36,202 nt of DNA from JBJHBP01 sp050485645 (GCA_050485645.1 JBJHBT010000041.1:1-36202), one strand, 5' to 3'; positions 1 to 7,637 are shown, counted from the stretch's first letter. The notes: generated by a model not told the origin, from the letters alone. Numbers and translations: made by a program.

Positions 1-57
1 CCCGAACCCCAGCCCGAAGCCGATGCGGAAGGGATGCGGAAACAGAGGCGGATGCAA

Positions 58-90
58 GCGCGGCGCGGAATCCGGGATTCCGCGCCGCGC
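58..90. terminator. Perfect 15-bp GC-rich inverted repeat
   Basis: GCGCGGCGCGGAATC (58-72), a CGG loop and its exact reverse complement (76-90). It lies about 80 bp beyond the stop of the minus-strand BON gene. Neither side has a clear T tract, so an intrinsic terminator is only one reading; an RNA-stabilising or bidirectional barrier hairpin is equally possible. The remaining sequence in 1-169 shows no gene I can support. Confidence 0.5.
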
Positions 91-169
91 GTAACCGGCT
101 TTCCGATCCGGCTATCAGGGCCGGCTTCCGGAATCGGCGCATCAGGCCGGTGCCGGGCCGATCTCCTGA

Positions 170-790
170 TCAGTTACGCACCTGCAGCTCGTTACGCACT
201 TCCTTCACGTCGCCTGTGTTGCTGACAACCTGCTCGGCAAGTTCCTTTTCCTGAGCTGAATCGACCATTCCGGTCAGCGTCACGACGTCCTCACGCGTCT
301 CGATGGAGATGTCACGTGCGGTGATGTTGTCGTTGCGAATCAGGTTCGCGCGCACCGCGGCGCTGGTGGTTGCGTCGTTGACCCAGCGGCCGAAGGTGCG
401 TCTATCGTTGTTGTCGGAAGCCGACGCCGAAGCCTGTCGGGCGTCGCCATTGACGCTCAGGTCATTGTTGACGCGGTCGATGCCTTCAATGCCCCTGGCG
501 ATTTCTTCCGCCAGGTCGCGCTCGATGTCGGATTCGACCACGCCCGTCAGCGTGACAACGCCGCCATTGACCTCGGTTTGTATGTCGAAGGGATTCAGAT
601 GTCGGTTGAACAGGTATGCGGATTCCAACTTGCCTTTCACCCAGGCATCCTGCACCTGCTCCTGCACAGGCCGGTCGGCGGTGTCCGCCAGTGCCACGGT
701 AGCCGGTCCGGCCGCGAAAATCGCCGCCATGGCTGCCGCTACCGGCAGTGCCCGCAGTTTCAGCTTCGTTGTATTTATCGTCGTGTTCAT
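170..790 (-). CDS. Periplasmic protein with two BON domains (OsmY-like)
   Basis: 206-residue exported protein. The ATG at 790 is chosen because AAGGAG lies 7-10 nt upstream and a normal signal peptide follows directly (hydrophobic to about residue 34, likely cleavage ALA-35/D-36); the longer reading adds 37 residues ahead of the signal. Two BON domains follow at about residues 45-113 and 137-205, each with the typical GGVVTLTG or DVVTLTG strand motif and separated by a Ser/Ala/Asp-rich linker. In the family, BON domains bind membranes or other envelope molecules, and OsmY is an osmotic-stress periplasmic chaperone-like protein. A sigma-54 promoter reads into the gene from about 100 bp upstream, divergent from the YqjD-like operon, which suggests joint control in an envelope-stress response. 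The exact ligand is unknown. Confidence 0.9.
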   Translation of the reverse strand: MNTTINTTKLKLRALPVAAAMAAIFAAGPATVALADTADRPVQEQVQDAWVKGKLESAYLFNRHLNPFDIQTEVNGGVVTLTGVVESDIERDLAEEIARGIEGIDRVNNDLSVNGDARQASASASDNNDRRTFGRWVNDATTSAAVRANLIRNDNITARDISIETREDVVTLTGMVDSAQEKELAEQVVSNTGDVKEVRNELQVRN

Positions 791-884
791 GGCTGTCTTC
801 TCCTTATGATGTGTCCCATATCGGAACCTTCCTTGATTGCGTTTCAGTCGCCACGTCCATGAAGGCGACTGCTGATCCGTAACG

Positions 885-902
885 AGCAGATTTCGTGCCA
901 CC
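885..902 (-). promoter_or_regulatory. Sigma-54 (RpoN) promoter for the BON gene
   Basis: On the minus strand the sequence reads TGGCACGAAATCTGCT. The -24 GG is at 899-898 and the -12 GC at 887-886, with the invariant 10-nt gap between them, and the consensus TGGCACG-N4-TTGCW is met at all but one base (CTGC for TTGC). The predicted start is near 874, giving a leader of about 85 nt. The region between this and the opposite promoter (903-1089) should carry the activator sites. Confidence 0.75.
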
Positions 903-1025
903 TTCGTATACGTCGAGAAGAATCATTGCGTTGCGCGAATGCCGACAGCGTGCTGCGGCTAGCATCCCGAATTGCGAGTGTCGTAATCGGCGGATTCCAC
1001 CGGGTCCGGTGTCGTCGTTCGACAA

Positions 1026-1056
1026 CGCCGGGCAGACGCCGGGCAGACGGCGGGCG
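1026..1056. repeat. 11-bp tandem direct repeat in the divergent promoter region
   Basis: GCCGGGCAGAC occurs twice head to tail (1027-1037 and 1038-1048), and a degraded third copy (GGCGGGC) follows. It sits 40-60 bp upstream of the plus-strand sigma-54 promoter and 130-160 bp upstream of the minus-strand one. Its placement fits an activator site, but the motif is not one I recognise. Confidence 0.4.
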
Positions 1057-1089
1057 AACAAGGCGGCCGGAAGATCCCACCCGGAAGAG

Positions 1090-1106
1090 TTGGCACGAAG
1101 TCTGCA
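1090..1106 (+). promoter_or_regulatory. Sigma-54 (RpoN) promoter for the YqjD-like operon
   Basis: TTGGCACGAAGTCTGCA: -24 GG at 1092-1093, -12 GC at 1104-1105, 10-nt gap. Its core differs from the divergent promoter at 885-902 at only one position. The predicted start is near 1117, so the leader is about 58 nt and would begin with a 6-bp stem-loop, CGGCTC (1120-1125) pairing with GAGCCG (1134-1139), which could protect the 5' end. Confidence 0.8.
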
Positions 1107-1174
1107 TCTTTTACGGTAGCGGCTCGTACCACAGAGCCGTGCAAATCAATGCCAGCCAACGAAAGGAGATCAGT

Positions 1175-1447
1175 ATGAAATCCGAAGCCAAAACAACGAC
1201 ACAGGCAGCAGAGCGTGTACACGACATTGTGGATGGCGTGGCCGACAAAGCCGCCGATATGGAGAAGAAGACCAGAGCCGGTATCGATGTCGCAGCCGAC
1301 AAGGCTCAGGAAGCCAGAGCCGAGATTGAACGTGAAGCAAAGCAGGTCGCTGGTACGATCGAAAACTTCATCAAGAAGCAGCCGGTGACCACCGCCGCGC
1401 TGGCCTTTGCCGCTGGCGTGATCGCAACCGCCCTGCTGCGTCGTTGA
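1175..1447 (+). CDS. YqjD/ElaB-like DUF883 family protein
   Basis: 90-residue protein. The ATG at 1175 has AAAGGAG 7 nt upstream; the longer in-frame reading to 926 runs through the sigma-54 promoter and is rejected. Residues 1-65 are charged, Ala/Glu/Lys-rich and heptad-like (amphipathic helix), followed by one transmembrane helix at about 69-87 and a terminal Arg-Arg. This is the layout of the DUF883 family (YqjD, ElaB, YgaM), C-tail-anchored inner-membrane proteins reported to bind ribosomes through the N-terminal part in stationary phase. It is the first gene of a three-gene set that mirrors the E. coli yqjD-yqjE-yqjK order. Ribosome binding here is inference. Confidence 0.8.
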   Translation: MKSEAKTTTQAAERVHDIVDGVADKAADMEKKTRAGIDVAADKAQEARAEIEREAKQVAGTIENFIKKQPVTTAALAFAAGVIATALLRR

Positions 1448-1467
1448 GATCATCGACACCAACAGGC

Positions 1468-1497
1468 GGATCACTATCATTGGGGGATCACTATCAT
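1468..1497 (+). repeat. 13-bp direct repeat over a start codon
   Basis: GGATCACTATCAT occurs at 1468-1480 and again at 1485-1497, a period of 17 bp. The second copy includes the ribosome-binding GGGGGAT and the first two bases of the ATG of the next gene. It looks like a local duplication of the initiation region; only the second copy yields a start codon (the first reads ATT). Confidence 0.6.
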
Positions 1498-1879
1498 GAC
1501 TGCTACACAGACGTCGCAATCTGATCAGCCCGGCGTTGCCACCGCATCCGATGTCGTCTCGGCACTGCGGCGACAAGCCAGCGACATGACTGCGCTGGTC
1601 GCCGCGGATGCGCGGCTCGCCGGCGTCAGTTTCGTTGCGATGATCAACGGAGTGGTATTGGCTGGTCTCAGCCTGCTCACGGCCTGGGGTCTTCTGATCG
1701 CCATGCTTGTGTGGTGGGTCGGCGCCCGCGGACTGCCGTTGGGGCCGGTCTTTGGTGCGCTGGCGCTGCTGCATGTCGTCGTCGCCATTGTTTTGTGGCA
1801 GGCGACAATGCGTCTGGCCAGGCATCTGGAGTTTCGCGCAACGCGACGCCAGCTGAAGCTGTGCGATGAGACCCGTTGA
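1496..1879 (+). CDS. YqjE-like / phage-holin-superfamily membrane protein
   Basis: 127-residue inner-membrane protein. A hydrophilic N-terminus (about residues 1-40, with a short amphipathic helix) is followed by two transmembrane helices (about 45-72 and 79-104) and a basic C-terminal tail. The size, helix spacing and place directly after a YqjD-like gene match the YqjE / putative actinobacterial holin-X / holin superfamily VI proteins, whose role is unproven. Start ATG 1496 is preceded by GGGGGAT. The stop overlaps the next start (TGATG at 1877-1881), implying translational coupling. Confidence 0.75.
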   Translation: MTATQTSQSDQPGVATASDVVSALRRQASDMTALVAADARLAGVSFVAMINGVVLAGLSLLTAWGLLIAMLVWWVGARGLPLGPVFGALALLHVVVAIVLWQATMRLARHLEFRATRRQLKLCDETR

Positions 1880-2148
1880 TGAAGATGGTCACTGCAAGCC
1901 TTGCACGGGTGGAGCGCCTGGAGCGGGCCGTAGCCAACGATCGACGCGCGCTTATCGATGCGATTGCCGCGCTGAAAGCGCGCGTGCGATCACGGCTTAC
2001 GTCGATGGAAGCAATGGCATGCTTCTTCGCCGCCGGTACGCTGGTGGGCGCATCCGGATCACCTGTTGTTGCCGGGTTCATCAGTGTGTGCCGCACAGCG
2101 TTGCTGTATGCGCGCCGCTGGTGGTTGCCGGTGCGGCGCGTTACCTGA
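1879..2148 (+). CDS. Small YqjK-like protein
   Basis: 89-residue protein beginning at the ATG that overlaps the previous stop by one base; a TTG one codon earlier (1876) is also possible. Residues 1-45 form a charged, heptad-like helix with repeated Arg/Glu/Ala, then a hydrophobic stretch at about 48-68, then an Arg/Trp-rich tail. Sequence similarity to YqjK is weak by eye; the assignment rests on position (third in a YqjD-YqjE-like set), length and topology. It ends 70 bp before a bidirectional terminator-like hairpin. Confidence 0.6.
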   Translation: MKMVTASLARVERLERAVANDRRALIDAIAALKARVRSRLTSMEAMACFFAAGTLVGASGSPVVAGFISVCRTALLYARRWWLPVRRVT

Positions 2149-2217
2149 TCGGCTGCCTGATCCGTGTACGAGCGGGCGAGTCCGCGCGGCCAACCGACAG
2201 ACAATCAACCAACAGGA

Positions 2218-2247
2218 AGGCCGCACCTGCGTCAGCGGGTGCGGCCT
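2218..2247. terminator. Bidirectional terminator-like hairpin between convergent genes
   Basis: Perfect 10-bp stem, AGGCCGCACC (2218-2227) with GGTGCGGCCT (2238-2247), and a 10-nt loop. Reading minus, the stem is followed by TTCCTGTTGGTTGATTG, which is T-rich; reading plus, by a weaker GTTGATG. It lies between the ends of the YqjK-like gene (plus) and the DUF1328 gene (minus) and can serve both. Confidence 0.65.
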
Positions 2248-2288
2248 GTTGATGTGGGCGTATTGAACGCCCCATGTCCGACCGGTGG

Positions 2289-2462
2289 CTAGAGCGGCGG
2301 CCTGCCCCGCAGTGCGGCGGCGATCGCGCTGACTATCAGCAGCACCAGAAAGATGAAAAACAGTACCTGTGCAATACCCGCTGCCACACCAGCGATGCCG
2401 GAAAATCCGAGAAAGGCCGCGGTCAGCGCGAGAACCAGAAAAATCACTATCCAGGAAAGCAT
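2289..2462 (-). CDS. DUF1328 / YtjA-family small membrane protein
   Basis: 57-residue protein beginning MLSWIVIFLVLALTAAFLGF, with two hydrophobic helices (about 1-21 and 30-51) joined by a short Gly/Ala turn and a GRPPL tail. The start sequence, the Phe-Gly-Phe-Ser-Gly turn and the 55-60 aa length are diagnostic of the DUF1328 (YtjA) family of stress-induced two-helix membrane peptides, whose biochemical role is unknown. The ATG at 2462 has a GAGG ribosome site 9-12 nt upstream; the 84-aa extension lacks a site. A full-consensus sigma-54 promoter lies about 40 bp upstream. Confidence 0.85.
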   Translation of the reverse strand: MLSWIVIFLVLALTAAFLGFSGIAGVAAGIAQVLFFIFLVLLIVSAIAAALRGRPPL

Positions 2463-2501
2463 GGTGTTGTACCTCGTTATTGCTGGTTGTAGTGATATAT
2501 C

Positions 2502-2518
2502 TGCAAGCAGCGTGCCAG
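2502..2518 (-). promoter_or_regulatory. Sigma-54 (RpoN) promoter for the DUF1328 gene
   Basis: On the minus strand CTGGCACGCTGCTTGCA matches the consensus YTGGCACG-N4-TTGCW at every fixed base. The -24 GG is at 2516-2515 and the -12 GC at 2504-2503. Predicted start near 2491, leader about 28 nt. Confidence 0.8.
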
Positions 2519-2676
2519 CGTTCCGGCTGGCCCGTCGCGCCACGGTCGTTCTGGCAACCGCCAGTAGTCATCCGGACGTCGGCGACGGTCGTTTACACCG
2601 CCGCCATGCCCCTGAGTCGGGCGGACTGCTAGACTGCCAGCATTACCCGCCTGAAGCAGGGTTCGAGGACAGTCGC

Positions 2677-2697
2677 ATGAAGCGGATCGTCGTATGA
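2677..2697 (+). CDS. Possible six-codon leader peptide MKRIVV
   Basis: ATG at 2677 has a good ribosome site (GAGGA, 7 nt upstream) and encodes MKRIVV before a TGA that overlaps the ATG of the next gene as ATGA. The next gene itself has no good site, so ribosomes may load here and re-initiate. Its sequence resembles the start of the next protein (MKREILVV), so it may instead be a duplicated start. No homolog is claimed. Confidence 0.3.
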   Translation: MKRIVV

Positions 2698-3155
2698 AAA
2701 GGGAAATTCTGGTTGTCACCCTTGGCGTGGTGCTTGGTGCGGGCGTGTTCTATTACATCAATCGATCCTCCCAACCCGCGGCTTTTCTGGCTGCCGATCA
2801 ATCCGTCGCCGCATCTATCCTCGCGATGCGCTCGGCCGCCGGCATGAATGCAGGGACGTCGGTGGCACGCTTTCTGGCGGTCAGCGAACGTGTTGCGCAG
2901 CTCACGGACGTTGCGACGCTGAGACGCGAAATCGAGCAGCGCGCCGCGGAACCGGTATCGTTCCGGCGAACGGTGGAACTCAGCGTGCTGATCAACCGTC
3001 TGGCCGAGCTGGATCCTCAGCAGGCGATTCGTGTCGCGGAATCACTGAACATGGATGCACGCGCCATCGAACAGCTGCGTCGTATCTGGATCGATGGTGA
3101 TCCGGACGCCGTGCTCGGTGAAGCGACACGCGCGGCACCGCCGGAACTTCCCTGA
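2694..3155 (+). CDS. Membrane-anchored or exported protein of unknown function
   Basis: 153 residues, not recognised. A short basic start (MKRE), one hydrophobic segment at about 4-22 (signal anchor or signal peptide without a clear cleavage site), then a soluble helical region. Residues about 100-150 have short helical turns of the form LAELDPQQAIRVAE and DGDPDAVLGEAT, which resemble repeat units seen in larger bacterial helical-repeat proteins. The protein could therefore be the N-terminal remnant of a longer one. The next 126 bp to ureG contain no continuation but hold an inverted-repeat structure. The start overlaps a six-codon upstream frame. Confidence 0.6.
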   Translation: MKREILVVTLGVVLGAGVFYYINRSSQPAAFLAADQSVAASILAMRSAAGMNAGTSVARFLAVSERVAQLTDVATLRREIEQRAAEPVSFRRTVELSVLINRLAELDPQQAIRVAESLNMDARAIEQLRRIWIDGDPDAVLGEATRAAPPELP

Positions 3156-3175
3156 CCGGAACGCTCCTGGCAGCC

Positions 3176-3276
3176 TGTCGGACTTGGCATCATCTACCGC
3201 GGCACGCGGGAACCGGCTCGTAATTTCGATCGTCCTCGAGTCCCACGCGCCTCGCTACGATGCCCCGAGTCCGACA
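3176..3276. repeat. 101-bp segment with imperfect terminal inverted repeats
   Basis: TGTCGGACTTGG-CATC (3176-3191) is the near reverse complement of GATGCCCCGAGTCCGACA (3259-3276), one mismatch and a 2-nt bulge. The 67-bp middle has no gene. It lies between two convergent gene ends (3155 and 3282). It may be a long-range stem-loop ending both transcripts or a small non-autonomous element; I cannot separate these. Confidence 0.4.
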
Positions 3277-3281
3277 GAATA

Positions 3282-3896
3282 CTAGGCCGCCCGTAGCATT
3301 CCCGCTGTAACGACGAAGCGCTCCACATCGTCCAGTCCCTCGCCGGCGCGAATGTTGGTGAATACGAAGGGCCGCTCGCCGCGCATCCGCAGCGTGTCGT
3401 TGCGCATCACGTCCAGCGAAGCGCCGACCAGTGGCGCCAGATCGGTCTTGTTGATGACCAGCAGGTCCGAGCGTGTAATTCCGGGGCCGCCCTTGCGGGG
3501 GATTTTGTCACCCGCCGATACATCGATCACGTAGATCGTCAGATCCACCAGCTCCGGGCTGAAGGTTGCGCTGAGGTTGTCGCCGCCGCTTTCGACGATG
3601 ATGAAATCCAGTGACGGAAATCGTGCGCTCATCAGATCGATGGCAGCCAGGTTCATCGACGCGTCTTCACGTATCGCGGTATGCGGACAGCCGCCGGTTT
3701 CCACGCCCATGATGCGTTCGGCCGGCAGTGCCTGGGCGCGCGTCAGTATCTGCGCGTCCTCCTGCGTATAGATGTCATTGGTCACCACTGCAATCTGGTA
3801 GCGGTCACGCATACGCTTGCACAGCGCCTCGATCAGGCTGGTCTTGCCCGATCCTACCGGGCCGCCAACACCCACGCGAAGCAGGTCGGTTGTCAT
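3282..3896 (-). CDS. ureG: Urease accessory GTPase UreG
   Basis: 204-residue SIMIBI-class GTPase that hydrolyses GTP to drive nickel delivery into apo-urease in the UreD-UreF-UreG complex, with nickel passed on by UreE. Visible motifs: P-loop GPVGSGKT (residues 12-19), the metal-binding Cys70-Pro71-His72, ESGGDN, and the guanine-specificity NKTD. Start ATG at 3896 is preceded by GAGGAG; an 18-residue upstream extension would overlap ureF and is rejected. Length is typical. It is the last gene of the urea operon, 10 nt after ureF. Confidence 0.97.
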   Translation of the reverse strand: MTTDLLRVGVGGPVGSGKTSLIEALCKRMRDRYQIAVVTNDIYTQEDAQILTRAQALPAERIMGVETGGCPHTAIREDASMNLAAIDLMSARFPSLDFIIVESGGDNLSATFSPELVDLTIYVIDVSAGDKIPRKGGPGITRSDLLVINKTDLAPLVGASLDVMRNDTLRMRGERPFVFTNIRAGEGLDDVERFVVTAGMLRAA

Positions 3897-3906
3897 TGGG
3901 TTCTCC

Positions 3907-4553
3907 TCAGGAACGAAAGAGTCGGGTGTATTGCGTTTCGTGCAGCGCACTCACCAGCGCGAGGCCGGGAAGACTTGCGCCGATATCGTCGTCGCCGGCC
4001 ATCAGCGCTTCGCCGATGACCTCATCGATGTGCCCGCCCAGTGCGAGCAGCACGCGCTGCCCGGCCGTATGGCCTAGCGGAACGAGTTTCACTGCGGCAG
4101 CCGTCTGCGCTTCGCACCACGCCCATGCGTATCCGGCGGCGGTGCCCGCCAGAGGGATCTTCCAGTGCGCACCGGCAATCGCGAATGCGGCCGCGAAGGT
4201 AAGTTCGGCCGCGGGGCAGGGCACGCCCAGATCGCGCAGCAGCCGTACCAGCGCACCGCCCATGCTCAGGTCCTCAAAGCGCAGTTCGGCGGTTTCCCGT
4301 CGCGCCACCAGTTCGTCGTTCCAGCGACGTATCGTGAGGTCGTCGCTCGTGGCCGCCGCTGCATAGACGCGCGCCAGTACCGGCAGATCGGTGGAGCCGA
4401 GGCCGGCACGCAGCACGCCGCGAACCCAGTCCAGCGTCGACGCCTCATCGTGCACATGCCGCCTATGTACGGCCTGTTCCAGGCCCTGTGAATAGCTGTA
4501 GGCGCCAACCGGCAGCGAAGGACTGATCAGTTGCCAGAGTCTTACCGCTCTCA

Positions 4554-4557
<4 letters not shown>
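3907..4557 (-). CDS. ureF: Urease accessory protein UreF
   Basis: 216-residue all-helical cytoplasmic protein. Recognised from LWQLISPSLPVGAYSYSQGL at residues 7-26, the family hallmark (PSLPVGAFxYSxGLE), and the later VKLVPLGHTAGQRVL block (about 155-169). UreF bridges UreD and the UreG dimer on the apo-enzyme and gates GTP hydrolysis. Its ATG overlaps the ureE stop (ATGA at 4554-4557), so the two are translationally coupled. The C-terminal tail ends in a conserved-type TRLFRS. Confidence 0.95.
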
Positions 4558-5150
<593 letters not shown>

Positions 5151-5247
5151 CGTGACTCGTCCTTAACAACAGAGGCTTAACAACAGCGGTATCACAACAA
5201 GAGGCCTGGGACACAGAGCCGACAGCGGAGCGTTCACGACTGCCGCG

Positions 5248-6951
5248 TCAGAACAGAAAATACCGCTGCGCCAGCGGCAGCACGGAGGCGGGCTCGCAGG
5301 TGAGCAGTGCCCCGTCGGCACGCACTTCGTAGGTTTCCGGATCCACGTCCACCACCGGCATCAGATCATTGAGCACCATGTCGGCCTTGGTGACGCTGCG
5401 CGTGTTCGCCACCGCGGCAAGCTGCTTGGCAAGCCCGAGACGGGAGCCGATACCTGCGTCCAGCGCTGCACGCGAAACGAAGGTCAGCGATGTGTGCTCC
5501 ACGGCGCGACCGTAGGCACCGAACATCGGCCGGTAGTGCACAGGCTGTGGTGTTGGTATCGAAGCATTCGGATCACCCATCGGTGCGGCGGCGATCATGC
5601 CGCCCTTGATGATCAGCGATGGCTTCACGCCGAAAAACGCAGGCTTCCAAAGCGCCAGGTCGGCGAGTTTTCCCACCTGCACAGAACCAACGTCGGACGC
5701 AATGCCATGCGCAATCGCAGGATTGATTGTGTACTTGGCGACGTAGCGTCGCGCGCGCAGGTTGTCGTTGCGGATGCTGTCGCCCGGCAACGGGCCACGC
5801 TGCACCTTCATTTTGTGCGCGGTCTGCCAGGTGCGTGTGATCACCTCGCCTACGCGCCCCATGGCCTGGGAGTCCGACGCAATGATCGAGAACGCGCCCA
5901 TGTCGTGCAGGATGTCTTCGGCGGCGATGGTCTCGCGGCGGATTCGTGACTCGGCGAACGCGACGTCTTCGGCGATCGACGGGTCCAGGTGATGGCAGAC
6001 CATCAGCATGTCCAGATGCTCGTCCACGGTATTTACCGTGTAGGGGCGTGTGGGGTTGGTCGAGGACGGCAGCACGTTGAGTTCGCCACAGGCCTTGATG
6101 ATGTCCGGCGCATGGCCGCCACCGGCACCCTCGGTGTGGTAGGTGTGTATCGTGCGGCCGGCAATGGCGGCCAGCGTGGCCTCGACGAATCCGGATTCGT
6201 TCAGCGTGTCGGTGTGAATGGCGACCTGTACGTCGTAGGCGTCGGCCACGGTCAGGCAATTGTCAATGGCTGCCGGGGTCGTGCCCCAGTCCTCATGCAG
6301 CTTCAGGCCGATGGCGCCGGCCTCGATCTGCTCGTTCAGCGCCTGTGGAAGGCTCGCATTGCCTTTCCCCATGAACCCGAGGTTCATCGGGAACGCATCG
6401 GCCGCCTGCAACATCCTGCCGATGTTCCACGGCCCGGGTGTGCAGGTGGTTGCGTTGGTGCCGGTTGCCGGCCCCGTACCGCCGCCAAGCATGGTTGTGA
6501 TGCCCGACATCAGCGCTTCCTCGATCTGCTGCGGACAGATGAAGTGGATGTGCGCGTCCAGTCCACCGGCCGTGAGTATGCAGCCCTCACCGGCGATCGC
6601 CTCGGTTCCCGGACCAATCACGATGCCGACGCCGTCCTGGGTATCCGGGTTGCCGGCCTTGCCGATGCCAGCGATGCGTCCGTCCTTGATGCCGACGTCG
6701 GCCTTGACGATGCCCCAGTGATCAAGAATCAGGGCATTCGTGATCACCACGTCGACCACATCGGCGGCCGGCCGCTGGCTCTGGCCCATGCCGTCGCGTA
6801 TTACCTTGCCGCCACCGAATTTCACCTCGTCGCCGTAGACGGTGTGATCGGCTTCGACTTCGATCACCAGTTCCGTGTCGCCCAGGCGAACGCGATCCCC
6901 GGTGGTGGGGCCGAACATTTCCGCATAGGCGCGGCGCGACAGGCGGCTCAT
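5248..6951 (-). CDS. ureC: Urease alpha subunit UreC (catalytic)
   Basis: 567-residue catalytic subunit, hydrolysing urea to ammonia and carbamate at a dinickel centre in the cytoplasm. Every active-site residue is present and falls at the Klebsiella numbering: His134 and His136 (HIH), carbamylated Lys217 (GLKLHEDWG), His219, His246, His272, the flap Cys319-His320 and Asp360. The C-terminus RYFLF is the family end. Full length with no disruption, so an active enzyme is expected. The ATG at 6951 overlaps the ureB stop (ATGA). Confidence 0.98.
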   Translation of the reverse strand: MSRLSRRAYAEMFGPTTGDRVRLGDTELVIEVEADHTVYGDEVKFGGGKVIRDGMGQSQRPAADVVDVVITNALILDHWGIVKADVGIKDGRIAGIGKAGNPDTQDGVGIVIGPGTEAIAGEGCILTAGGLDAHIHFICPQQIEEALMSGITTMLGGGTGPATGTNATTCTPGPWNIGRMLQAADAFPMNLGFMGKGNASLPQALNEQIEAGAIGLKLHEDWGTTPAAIDNCLTVADAYDVQVAIHTDTLNESGFVEATLAAIAGRTIHTYHTEGAGGGHAPDIIKACGELNVLPSSTNPTRPYTVNTVDEHLDMLMVCHHLDPSIAEDVAFAESRIRRETIAAEDILHDMGAFSIIASDSQAMGRVGEVITRTWQTAHKMKVQRGPLPGDSIRNDNLRARRYVAKYTINPAIAHGIASDVGSVQVGKLADLALWKPAFFGVKPSLIIKGGMIAAAPMGDPNASIPTPQPVHYRPMFGAYGRAVEHTSLTFVSRAALDAGIGSRLGLAKQLAAVANTRSVTKADMVLNDLMPVVDVDPETYEVRADGALLTCEPASVLPLAQRYFLF

Positions 6952-7328
6952 GATGCGTCACCGTCGTTGCTGCCCGTGCCCGTGCCCGTGCCCGTGCCCG
7001 TGACGCCGCCGGCGCCGGGAACGTCGAGCGGACCCATCACCCGACCCTGGAAACCATACACATTGCGCTTGCCGCCCAGCGCCACCAGTTCGATGCGGCG
7101 GGTCTGGCCCGGTTCGAATCGCACCGCGGTGCCGGCGGGAATGTCGAGCCGAAAGCCGCGCGCGGCTTCACGATCGAAGCTCAGCGACGTGTTGGTTTCA
7201 CTGAAGTGATAGTGGGAACCCACCTGCACCGGTCTGTCGCCCGTATTGGCGACCTCCAGTGTCAGCGTGGCGCGGCCGGCGTTCAGTTCCAGTTCGCCGT
7301 CGTCTATGAAGTATTCACCGGGAATCAT
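6948..7328 (-). CDS. ureB: Urease beta subunit UreB
   Basis: 126-residue beta subunit, recognised from MIPGEYFIDDGELELNAG at the start and the VQVGSHYHFSETN and GKRNVYGFQGRVMG blocks. It packs with UreA and UreC into the (abc)3 enzyme. The family normally ends near residue 105; here an extra tail of about 20 residues, GVTGTGTGTGTGSNDGDAS, is coded by five copies of the same hexamer that encodes the UreE His-Gly tail, read in another frame. The tail should be disordered. Overlaps ureC by 4 nt; 6 nt after ureA. Confidence 0.97.
   Translation of the reverse strand: MIPGEYFIDDGELELNAGRATLTLEVANTGDRPVQVGSHYHFSETNTSLSFDREAARGFRLDIPAGTAVRFEPGQTRRIELVALGGKRNVYGFQGRVMGPLDVPGAGGVTGTGTGTGTGSNDGDAS
6972..7001 (-). 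repeat. GCCCGT x5 microsatellite in the ureB tail
   Basis: Five perfect copies of GCCCGT on the plus strand, read on minus as ACG-GGC (Thr-Gly). Identical in sequence to the 4637-4672 array in ureE but in a different reading frame. Confidence 0.9.
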
Positions 7329-7334
7329 GGCGGA

Positions 7335-7637
7335 CTACACAATCGGGTTGTGGACGGTCACGAGCTTCGTGCCGTCGGGGAAGGTGGCTTCGATCTGCAC
7401 TTCATGCAGCATGTCAGCCACGCCGTCCATCACGTCGTCGCGGCTCAGAATCCTCGAGCCCTCGCTCATCAGCTCGGCCACTGTCCTGCCGTCGCGTGCG
7501 CCCTCCAGGATGCTGGCGCAGATCAGCGCCACGCTCTCCGGGTAGTTCAGCTTCACGCCGCGTGCCCGCCGCTGTGCGGCAAGTTGCGCGGCAAGGAAGA
7601 CAAGCAGCTTGTCCTTCTCTCGAGGTGTCAGTTCCAT
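7335..7637 (-). CDS. ureA: Urease gamma subunit UreA
   Basis: 100-residue gamma subunit beginning MELTPREKDKLLVFLAAQLA and ending VTVHNPIV, both family hallmarks; the middle has ARGVKLNYPESVALI. The ATG at 7637 gives exactly the standard length; the 26-residue upstream extension overlaps the end of ureD's region and lacks family similarity. ureA, ureB and ureC are separate genes, as is usual in proteobacteria, in contrast to the fused ureAB of Helicobacter. Confidence 0.97.
   Translation of the reverse strand: MELTPREKDKLLVFLAAQLAAQRRARGVKLNYPESVALICASILEGARDGRTVAELMSEGSRILSRDDVMDGVADMLHEVQIEATFPDGTKLVTVHNPIV

Noticed and set aside
1..169. End of a plus-strand gene entering from the left edge
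   Set aside because: No frame shows recognisable protein sequence; the strong hairpin at 58-90 suggests an intergenic region.
5989..7209. 406-codon plus-strand frame across ureC and ureB
   Set aside because: It lies opposite fully conserved urease genes, has low-complexity composition and no recognisable domain.
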